From Rusavskia elegans (Eukaryota > Ascomycota > Lecanoromycetes > Teloschistales > Teloschistaceae), in the NCBI GenBank assembly GCA_011316305.1, contig SAUG01000094.1, positions 248,001 through 312,000 on the forward strand: a stretch of DNA of 64,000 nt, in the 5' to 3' direction. The notes beneath the pieces were generated by a model. The model was not told where the DNA came from, searched no databases, and worked only from the letters and a program-made list of their open reading frames with translations. Numbering within the stretch: position 1 is the stretch's first letter; each line of letters opens with the position of its first letter. This document shows positions 55,962 through 64,000 of this stretch, one piece after another. Made by a program: the position numbers and the translations under genes.

Positions 55962-58317
55962 TTCGGTTGGGGAAGATGATCCTCGTGAGTAATGATGTTA
56001 ATGGATTGTTGCGATATTGATATTTTGGTCTGAAAGGGTTTCAAGCTTCACCAAGGAGAGACCTTAAAGCATTCTGTGAACGATTGCATGAATGAGCCGG
56101 TTGCTGAAAGTGAAGAAGTCAAGATCCTGACTCCTTTGATGGACGAAACCCGGAAGTAGAAGGCGTCCACAGGACAATCCTTGGAAAGAATATTATCCGC
56201 ACAAACGACAGCCAGTTGCAGCTTTAAGTCGAATCAATCGTCTGGCTGATGCTCCCAAATGACGAATGGGAGAAAGGAAAGCAATGAAGCTTTTCTCCAG
56301 ATCTGGACTATCGCGTAATGGCTGTAGGTGTCATCCCGCTGTGGGGCCGAATAGGAGTATTCTCCTGATCCAATGGAATTTCTCAAAGTCAACCTTGGGA
56401 TGATAATTGTGAGGAGAAGACTTGGATGGAGCGGTACTCCTAACAAGACTGGGATATCCCCACATACAACAGGTCCCACCGGACCCTTTGAGTCCAACAC
56501 CGCCAGTTTCTCATGATTGCTCGATGGCTGCGGCGCTGGTATCATTTTTTCCCCGCGACCAGTATGAGTTCGAGTACCTTACCTTAGCGTCCGGTCGCAC
56601 TGCAGCGGAATCTGCCAATCATAAGCTGTCTGTGCCTTTTTCTTCCGAGTCGTCTAGTACGCATTGGTAATCATAAGCAGGCCATCCCTTGGCGGCCGAT
56701 GCGGGAGAGCGGCCAGGGGAAGGTGATCCACCACATACGGAGTATGTTGTCGTCATTCCCCATCGATTGTTCTTAGATTTGCGACGGACCATGACCACAG
56801 CACAGAAGATGCCGAAACGGGATCAAGTGTACGAACTATCGAGTGATGTCCAGTGGTCGAACGGGAGATAAATCGACCAGAGGACACAATTTCTGGAATT
56901 TCAATAGCGCTGCGAAAAAGCTGAGGGGCTTTTGTAGACTGATAGAGCCTCGAGAGCTTTGCATATCGTGTAGACTGTCAAGGCGCATGCTTTGGGTGAT
57001 TCGGCCTCCCAACTTGGGAAAGACACATGCTGATCTGCATGGCACATGGCGTGGGAGGTACCACCTGGTGCCACGGACGAATCACTCGCAAGAGCAATGG
57101 CAATCCACACTCCAGTTGACTGCTCTCTGACCCGGTTGTTCTTCGTCCAGGGACGCTCGATCATCTCAAAGATTGTTGACTTCTGCACGCTGAAGGCACA
57201 ACAGCTGCTGGGCCGCACCAAAGTCAAGACTGGGTCCTGTGCTGTAAGATCGCGGTCGGCGATTGGCCATAGATACACAAGGCGCACAGTCCCGTGGGTT
57301 CGGACTGTCTGCAGCCATGAAACACTGCAAGCCATGCTGATGTCGTAGGGTCGCTGAACCGTGAGGGGTATCTTCTTTGATATCCAGCGTCAGCCGATCG
57401 AACGTGGTGTTGGTCACCCATGACAGAACCCTCGGAAGTGGTTTGGATTGTTTTCAAAACTGGAAAAGGTGATGGATTAATAATCAAACCCTAGGGGGTA
57501 CTGAAGTCGTCTAAATGCTTCCAGTACACATTGGTTCTTAGCGGCATGGCACGTTGACTTCGAGTTCAGGTATTGTTCTCGTCCTTTCTCCTGCTCAACA
57601 GGCAGAGTCAGTAGACTGTGAGTCTGAAGTCTCCTTTCACACCCAGAAAAGTTACCCGATAGTTGTAAGTTCCAGCTGGGGTCCCATATGCTGGATCTAT
57701 AACCCCTACGCCACTTTGCAATGCAACGGTTACAGCTCCCCGAAACCTCCAAGTTGCTTGTCTCTCCTTGAAATCTAAAAACATACCGCGAGAGGAGCTC
57801 GGTAATATCTATTGTGTGGTGCTGTCTGTCTCAAGCCAGACAGCGGTCACTGATCCACAGGAACTGCTGATGACCGGTGGGAAGTCTCGGGGATACCGAG
57901 ATCACCTTCGCTTGCGTAATTATCTACGGTGTTCTTCTTTGTATAGTCGATGCGGTAAGCTGTTTTTGGTTTTCTTGGTTGATCTTGATACATCAAATCG
58001 TCTCGACTAAAGGTTCAGCCGTGCACATGTGGATTCTGAGGCATCTTGCTTCTGCAACTTTGCCATTTCCGTTGTGAGTCCTACGAAAATAGCAGACGAA
58101 GGTAGGGTAAATAGATCTGTCACAAAACGTCGCGTTATTTGTGCAACATCTAAATGGGTCGTGCTTTTAGCCGCATCCCGCGTTTCAATGCATATCCGAT
58201 CCGAATTTTAGAAACAGCCCCATCGTGTCGGACGACATTGTTTCAATTTCAATAAAAACCTCCAACGCCCACCGATGATGTGCTCATCATCTTTTATTTG
58301 CTTATCTCCTCGCCAAG
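55962..58317. other. Long divergent intergenic region
   Basis: About 2.4 kb between the GPCR gene and the GH5 gene, which are transcribed away from each other. No supported gene. Contains an inverted repeat at 57821–57844. Confidence 0.5.
57821..57844. repeat. Inverted repeat GCTGTCTG/CAGACAGC
   Basis: Eight-base arms with an eight-base loop. The core is shared with the hairpin at 33444–33475. Confidence 0.7.
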
Positions 58318-59825
58318 ATGTACAGCTTGCCAATCGGTAAGCCTTAGAATCCATGCGCTCCCAGGACGAGCTTAAAGCCTGACAATCTCTCCGATTTTAG
58401 TCCTTCTCAGCACCGTGCTTTGTGCGTTACCATCATACGCGGTCGAAAGCCTCACCCGCCAACCTTTCTCCATAAAGCCTTTCTACACCGATGGTCGGTG
58501 GATGACAAACGCCGATGGCGTGAACCTGACCTACGCTGGCGTAAACTGGCCAGGACATGGGGAGACAATGGTGCCCGAGGGATTGGACAAGATGTCCGTC
58601 GCAGATATCGTTACGAAAGTTAAAAGCACTGGCATGAATGCGTACGTGATCTCTCCAGCCAGGTGCGCCCTGTCGCTGACCAAATCATTCTTATAGAATC
58701 CGTCTTACTTGGGCGGTTCAGATGGTGGATGACATTCTTGACAAACAAAGCGATGGACAACTTGGAACAACTTTTGTCGCCGCCCTAGGCGAAAAGAATG
58801 GTACGGAAGTGCTCAATGCTGTATTGGACAAAAACAAGTCGTTCACGAAAGAGACCACTCGTTTAGAGGTATTGATCCGCTCATCGCTGGAGTTCAAGTC
58901 CAATACTGATATCTTGAAGGTGTTCGATGCAATTGCGCTTGAGTGCGCCAGACAGGGGATATATGTTCACCTTGACAATCATGTGTCCAAGGCTGGATGG
59001 TGTTGTAAAAAAGATGACGGCAACGCTTGGTTTGGGGATGTGTTCTTCGATACGAAAAAATGGGAGCGAGCTTTGGGCTTCATGGCGGACCACGTACGTT
59101 ATCAGACTTGCAAGAACACTTCCTCGATCTCATAGCTCATTGAAGTTGACATCCAGGGCAAAACATGGCCGAGTTTCGTGAGTATGGCGCTACGCAACGA
59201 ACTGCGACCTGCATACGGTTCCCCAAACGTGAAAGTCAGCTGGGATACGTGGTATGGCAATATGACTGCTGGAGCGGAGGCTGTCCACAGAGCCAACCCA
59301 GACCTACTAATCTTTTTCTCCGGCTTATATTACGATACTCAATTACGGCCGATCTTCAACGACGGAGGCTTCAGAGATATCGATTTCGACCCATCCAAGC
59401 TCGCCTACAAGAACAAAATCGTCCTTGAGGTTCACGATTACGACCTGGATGAAACGAATTGCACGAACAAAAGAGCCAAATTGACACAGAACTCTTTCGC
59501 AGCTCTGGGGCCGATCGGTCCCGACGTCAAGACGGTTTATCCCTTGGTGATGTCCGAATGGGGGTTCTCTCAGACACCCGACCAATATTCTGCGCCTTTT
59601 GCGGCTTGCTTAGGGAAGTTCCTGCCAGAGCAGAGGGTCGGATGGATGATTTGGGTTTTGATTGGTAGTTACTATATTCGGGAAGGAGAACAGGGTAGAG
59701 AGGAGCCGTGGGGGCTGTTAGATAGCTCGGGGACCAAGTGGAGATGCCCTGAGTGTATCACCAAAGGGATTATGCCGATGATCCAGGCCACTTTGGGAAT
59801 TGAGAGTCCTGTAGCGACTGCCTAG
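58318..59825 (+). CDS. Secreted glycoside hydrolase family 5 enzyme
   Basis: Four exons, 58318–58336, 58401–58641, 58697–59093 and 59157–59825, encode 441 aa; the first exon carries only six codons plus one base. The N-terminus is a signal peptide (YSLPIVLLSTVLCALPSYA). Family hallmarks are GVNLTYAGVNWPGHGE, IRLTWAVQM, YVHLDNHVSKAGWCC, the acid/base Glu in SMALRNELRP and the nucleophile Glu in PLVMSEWGFSQ. The enzyme should cleave β-linked glycans outside the cell (endoglucanase-like). The exact subfamily cannot be given. Cysteine pair WCC and a late RCPECI support disulfides. No carbohydrate-binding module is present. Confidence 0.92.
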
Positions 59826-60266
59826 GGCGTTCAAATGGGGAAAAGTCCGCTTGGAAATACCCAAATATCCGATATCTCATACCAGTTTGGGTGCATCTGA
59901 TCTTAGGTGACTTGGATTTGAATTTTAATTGTTTGCATTGCTTGGCCTTCCAAGATGGCCGCTGGGTTCTCCTCCTGATAGAGACTACCTCAACCTAGTA
60001 CCACTAATAATACGAGCGGACAAGACCTAAAAAGTCATTGTCCCAGTGCAAGGGAGTAGAAGGTAGAGGCGCTGCGATCAGGCTATCGCGATGTAGTTGC
60101 AGCTGCAACTCGATGAATATATTAGTTGATGAGTAAAGTTGTAACGTGGCACGGGACTAGGCCGAGCTGCTTGTTACCTGATAGGCAGTGACCAGGATAC
60201 TCGCCCTCATATATCTGCGTGCCACGAAATTTAATCTAAGCACTGGTGGACGCCTTCAGAATTTGT
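59826..60266. other. Intergenic region
   Basis: 3' flanks of the GH5 gene and of the convergent DUF7730-type gene. Nothing else seen. Confidence 0.5.
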
Positions 60267-61205
60267 TCAATTGCAAACGCTGCTTCGGATAGACTCCTGT
60301 ATTGGTACCGAAAGGGACAAGTCTTGCTTGGAAGAATCGGGCCAGGACACATCACGCCATATAGCCAAGTCAAATGTTTTCAGACCGCGAAGCTGCCGAA
60401 CAGGCTCCAGGTCTTCCACTTGTAGCCCATTTTTCGAAGTGCCATAGATGTCGAGACGCACATGCATCAGGTTCTCGAACTCCAATAGCAGTGGCCAAAG
60501 TCTTATCCAAGGCTCCCGGACAGGAGCGACGGAGGCAGCAGTGTAGATGGGAGTGAGTTCCCCGCAACTGATCCTCCACATGGCCGTACTGACATGCACT
60601 GACCGGATATGCTTGACATGTCGTCTTGAATCTAAAGACAAAAACTGAGCGAGTACCGCCTCATAGTCGAAGTTGAAGGTGTTGGTAGAGTAGAGCATTT
60701 CCACCGCTTCTTCATGTATTTGCCTGCATGTCAGGAGTAGAGATAAGGGGTTGAAAGCGGTCACTTCGGGACCCGAAAAAAAGCATGGCTCTCCCTGAGA
60801 TCCTTGACATCTGGGGTAAGATGCCTTTCCGGTTGATACCATATCTGGAGAGAACTCGCGGCAGAGATAGCGACCGAGGTCCCGTGTTTGCCGTCGCCAA
60901 CCAGGTCGTCCATCACATGTTTCGTCTATCATGCAGAAAGGTCCTCGGTGCGGTGGATCAGCCGTCATATGGAACAGATTGCCACCAAGAACTTCTTCCC
61001 AGATCTGCAGCCTAATTTCGAGGGGAAGGCGTTCGAGAAGAGTTGATGTCGAAACAGCCTGTAGCTGCTTGGTCCGAGTCACCAAGGCCGATTCATCCGA
61101 TGGATGGCCGAGTGGTCCACTGGTTGCTCCAAACTTCGACGTGGCAGCTTTGACGCGCAGTCTCTTACTATGTAGCGCCTTCTTGAAACTCATTAGGTAA
61201 GACAT
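60267..61205 (-). CDS. DUF7730-type protein (F-box-like start), 312 aa
   Basis: Single exon from ATG 61205. Near residues 55–80 the motif LLERLPLEIRLQIWEEVLGG opens a domain common in fungal proteins annotated DUF7730 or 2EXR. It continues with LLLTCRQIHEEAVEMLYSTN and FNFDYEAVLAQFLSLDSRR, then VKHIRSVHVSTAMWRI. Such proteins are numerous in Dothideomycetes and resemble F-box substrate adaptors, but roles are unproven. The region before residue 50 is basic. A related gene lies head-to-head at 61436–62240. Confidence 0.8.
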   Translation of the reverse strand: MSYLMSFKKALHSKRLRVKAATSKFGATSGPLGHPSDESALVTRTKQLQAVSTSTLLERLPLEIRLQIWEEVLGGNLFHMTADPPHRGPFCMIDETCDGRPGWRRQTRDLGRYLCREFSPDMVSTGKASYPRCQGSQGEPCFFSGPEVTAFNPLSLLLTCRQIHEEAVEMLYSTNTFNFDYEAVLAQFLSLDSRRHVKHIRSVHVSTAMWRISCGELTPIYTAASVAPVREPWIRLWPLLLEFENLMHVRLDIYGTSKNGLQVEDLEPVRQLRGLKTFDLAIWRDVSWPDSSKQDLSLSVPIQESIRSSVCN

Positions 61206-61435
61206 TCTTCTGCTGTCAGACTCACAAAACGACACCAAACACGGGGCCCACAGTGGCTTTGATCGTAGTGGGTATTGAGCTCTTCTTGGAGGTTGACATC
61301 TGCTTGTCTGCTTGTATACCTGAAGATGGCGGGGCGAAGTAGAAGTTCACGTGACATTGGAGCCAGGCAGCCATTCTTGGCATTGAATCGCGACCTCTTG
61401 CGAACAACCAGGGAAGGGAACTGGTAACCCCGAGT

Positions 61436-62240
61436 ATGCCATTCTTCTCCAGAAGAAAGACGCGCTGTGTCCAACGGTGTAGCTATCTCCACTACCCGTT
61501 TCTTAAAGGCCAAGCCTCGAGTCAACAATCCACAACCCCTTGCTACAGATCGAACAAGCCTCACTGATGCTTCACTCTCATCCACCGACCAAGTCTGTAC
61601 GCTGCTGGCTCGTTTGCCACCAGAGATACGACTGCAAATTTGGACCTATGTCATCGAGAATAATCTCTACCATATCGATCTTCTCCCTGGTCGCCTTGGC
61701 TCACGTGTCTGCAAGGGCTGCACCCCACCAGAAAGGTGTTGTAGCATCAGAGCATGGACCGGTCGCCCAAAAGAGTCTGACTGTGGTTATGCCGAGAAGA
61801 CGGGCATAATATCGTTCCTTCAGTCATGTCGCCAGGTTTATGTCGAAGCCAGCAATATCCTCTATGCAAGCGGCACCTTCGACATCTCTGATCTCGGCAC
61901 ATTGATGTACTTCGTCCAAGGTGTGCCCCCGCAGTGGATTCGTACAATCCGAAACCTGCGTGTCTGTTTTCATCCGGGGTATTCCGCAAGAACGCCGAAT
62001 CATAACTCGGAATTAGGCGGTACATGGGAGTTATTCTGGCGAATTGCTTTCAGTCACCTGGTGAAGTTGCAAAGGATCCGAATCTATTTCGATGCTGATC
62101 AAGCTTGTTGGGGCTGCCCTGAGGCTTGGAACATAAAGAAGGTCTGGTGCACACGTCGAGAGCTATCTGACTGGGATGTTCGAGTCGTGGATACAAGTTG
62201 CTTCTACACCTATATCGAAGCAAGCAGGAGGGTACCGTGA
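61436..62240 (+). CDS. DUF7730-type protein, start uncertain
   Basis: The conserved body reads LLARLPPEIRLQIWTYVIEN, IISFLQSCRQVYVEASNILY, WIRTIRNLRVCFHPGY and LVKLQRIRIYFDADQ, parallel to the neighbour at 60267–61205. That frame has no ATG at its 5' end. The ATG at 61436 would need a small intron, for example from GTCCAA near 61469 to an AAAG acceptor near 61508, whose donor is weak; this join is tentative. The cysteine-rich insert VCKGCTPPERCCS is absent from the neighbour. Either a two-exon gene or a gene that lost its start. Confidence 0.65.
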
Positions 62241-62465
62241 TGTTCTAATCGCCGAACTTCATCCTGCACTTTCATTTGCTCATCATTCATTTGAGTTGTG
62301 TTGACACGACATGACCCATCCCACCAGATTATCCTCCTGCCATGACCTTCTACCTCCTTTTCAGTCACCGCGACCGCCTTCGACGAGGTGGATTCCTCAG
62401 GATACGAGATTCTCATATATCCTGCAGATCAGATCCTGGCAACCCAACCTGTGGGAGTCAGCTAG

Positions 62466-63480
62466 ATGGCGGCACCATCAACGAGGTAACAAATTTGTGA
62501 AGGCTTGATTCGACATCCATGCTGACCGATCCAGTGACACTGCATCCGAGGGTACCACCAGCCTGTACGAGTCTCCCGCCTTTTCAATCTACGCAGGCCC
62601 TGCGCGCAAGCACTTCATTGCCCATGCGACTGTCCTGAGACAGTCCCCAATGTTGAAAAAGATTATCGACGGGAAGTGGAAAGACAGCGAAGATCGCAAG
62701 ATTGACTTTACAGAATGGGATGAGTTGACCATTCGTCAACTGCTCGACTTTCTTTACTTTGGGCATTACCACGTGTCGGTACCCGTCATGCGACAGACTG
62801 GTCCAGACAAAGACATCGACATCGAACTCACTGACGGCATGGCCAATTGCAACGTTAATGGTGCATACCAGACAACTCCCGTACACACCAGCGAACAGCT
62901 GGATTCTGCACGTCCAACTCACAAAGTCAACGAAATGGGTGTCTCGACTGAACATAAGCCACTCGTAACAGCAACTATCAGCCCTGAGCCCGAGCAGCTG
63001 GCTACTATACGTGCATTTACACTTCTTCAACATTCGAAACTCTACGTCTTCGCTCACTACCTCGAACTCACCCATCTTAAGGACGAGGCCTATGAACATA
63101 TCAGAGCTATGCTGGAGCTCTTTCTGAAGCTGTCCCCCAAGATGCTGGACTACGTCGTCCAGCTGATTCGCCATGTTTATGCTTCGACGGACACCCTCAC
63201 CAATTCGAAAGAGCCACTCCGAGAGCTCATTGCCACATTCGTTGCCGAGTGGTTCCATGAATTCCAAGGAGATGGTGTCAAGGAGTTGATGGAGAAAGGC
63301 GGGGATTTCGTCGTGGACGTCATGGAGAAGGTTCAGCAACGCGCCCTTGATGTGAAGAAGCAGCATGAAGATGTAGAGAAGGAACTTCAGCAGCAGATTG
63401 AAAAGTATCAGAAGAGGTTGAGGAAGAGGGGTGGCAAGATTGATGGAACCGGCAGTGGTGGTGCAGGGCATACTGGGTGA
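62466..63480 (+). CDS. BTB/POZ domain protein
   Basis: Two exons, 62466–62485 and 62535–63480 (49-nt intron), give 321 aa. The BTB fold starts SPAFSIYAGPARKHFIAHAT, then VLRQSPMLKKIIDGKWKDSE and a helix TIRQLLDFLYFGHY. A poorly conserved insert of about 70 residues precedes the later helices (LLQHSKLYVFAHYLELTHLK), as in the fungal BTB class with an H-x-A-T-hairpin start. The C-terminus is a coiled coil (QQRALDVKKQHEDVEKELQQ) with a Gly-rich end. BTB proteins often bridge Cullin-3 to substrates or dimerise; the partner here is unknown. The F-box-like neighbours may be coincidence. Confidence 0.87.
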
Positions 63481-64000
63481 TAGATTGATCGAGTGTTAGG
63501 AGCATTGTTCGGAGGACATACTGCTGGTGACGAATGGTCAAGGGCATATCGCAGCTTTAAGCTCAAGGCACAAGTACTTATTTGACGGAAGGGGAAGGCA
63601 CCCAAAAGTATTCACTATACTCACGCCTGCACTGAGCCTTTTAATCTCTCCATTCGCCTGGAACTGGATAATCTGCAGATCCTAGGGATTCCAACTCCGA
63701 ATCCACGCTAGCAGACTTCAATGAATGGGTCCGAGGGAAGCAATCATTGTGCCGACACAGGCTTTCAAAATGACTCCTCCCGAACAGCCTCAAATACCGT
63801 CTTCACACGATCAAAAATGCGGTGGAAAGTCGATGTATCGATTTGGATGGTAGATGACGAGTCTGGAAGAATGATGAGATGACCAAATACAGTGAAGATT
63901 GTGATGGATTGACAACACAACATATCTTTCATCCATCAAAGTCCCCACGCAGACCTCTCCACCACGAACGGCCAACTCTCTGCATCTACGAATTGGTCAC
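63481..64000. other. Downstream flank at window end
   Basis: No supported gene; the 3' flank of the BTB gene runs to the end of the window. Confidence 0.5.

Noticed and set aside
62584..63471. 295-codon minus-strand frame
   Set aside because: Antisense shadow of the BTB gene, which has clear domain motifs and a matching splice junction.
1..64000. CRISPR array or prokaryotic operon structure
   Set aside because: No regular direct repeats with spacers; genes carry spliceosomal introns and eukaryotic families.

Overview
The window looks like nuclear chromosomal DNA of a filamentous ascomycete, most likely a dothideomycete (Mycosphaerellales-like). The reasons are short GT–AG introns of about 45–90 nt, a velvet-domain VeA regulator, a Zn2Cys6 regulator, an AA9 polysaccharide monooxygenase, an RTA1-type membrane protein, DUF7730-type proteins, and AT-rich blocks with the TpA-rich, CpA-poor look of repeat-induced point mutation (RIP). 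No rRNA, tRNA or CRISPR array was found. All gene models were spliced by eye from reading-frame continuity; none was checked against transcripts or databases.

Layout. 1–3.7 kb: 3'-truncated TRAPP II subunit gene (TRAPPC10/Trs130) on the minus strand. 3.9–5.3 kb: RIP-like block holding a cluster of CCGGCT/AGCCGG inverted repeats. 6.5–9.5 kb: RTA1-like 7TM protein and a secreted SurE-like phosphatase. 9.5–15.4 kb: a long gene-free interval leading into veA. 16.4–18.1 kb: Zn2Cys6 factor, divergent from the 19.2–23.6 kb MGA2/SPT23-type membrane-tethered factor. 24.2–25.6 kb: AA9 LPMO. 27–35.4 kb: a small basic protein, a cyclase-family hydrolase, a 753-aa basic protein with a GC–AG intron, and a 434-aa protein of unknown function. 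36.4–37.5 kb: a frameshifted Cys-rich secreted-protein gene. 38.3–39.7 kb: a predicted type II membrane protein with a polyproline tail. 42.9–44.2 kb: a multi-pass membrane protein.

46–52 kb is a decayed, repeat-rich island. It holds a 328–340 bp element with perfect 39-bp terminal inverted repeats, an unpaired end of a related element beside an extremely AT-rich 1.1 kb block, two copies of a ~95-bp segment carrying a TGACGTCA octamer, a secreted triple-repeat Cys-rich protein gene, and two broken pieces of an F-box-like gene family. 52–53.3 kb: a helix-hairpin-helix protein whose presumed promoter contains one copy of the duplicated segment. 54.5–56 kb: a cAMP-receptor-like GPCR. 58.3–59.8 kb: a secreted GH5 glycosidase. 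60.3–62.2 kb: two divergent DUF7730-type genes. 62.5–63.5 kb: a BTB/POZ protein.

The genes do not form one pathway. Regulators (VeA, MGA2/SPT23, Zn2Cys6, GPCR), secreted carbohydrate-active enzymes (AA9, GH5) and secreted Cys-rich proteins fit a plant-associated or saprotrophic lifestyle, but that is inference. The least explained material is the 46–52 kb island and the proteins of unknown function at 30.6–33.0, 34.0–35.4, 38.3–39.7 and 52.1–53.3 kb.
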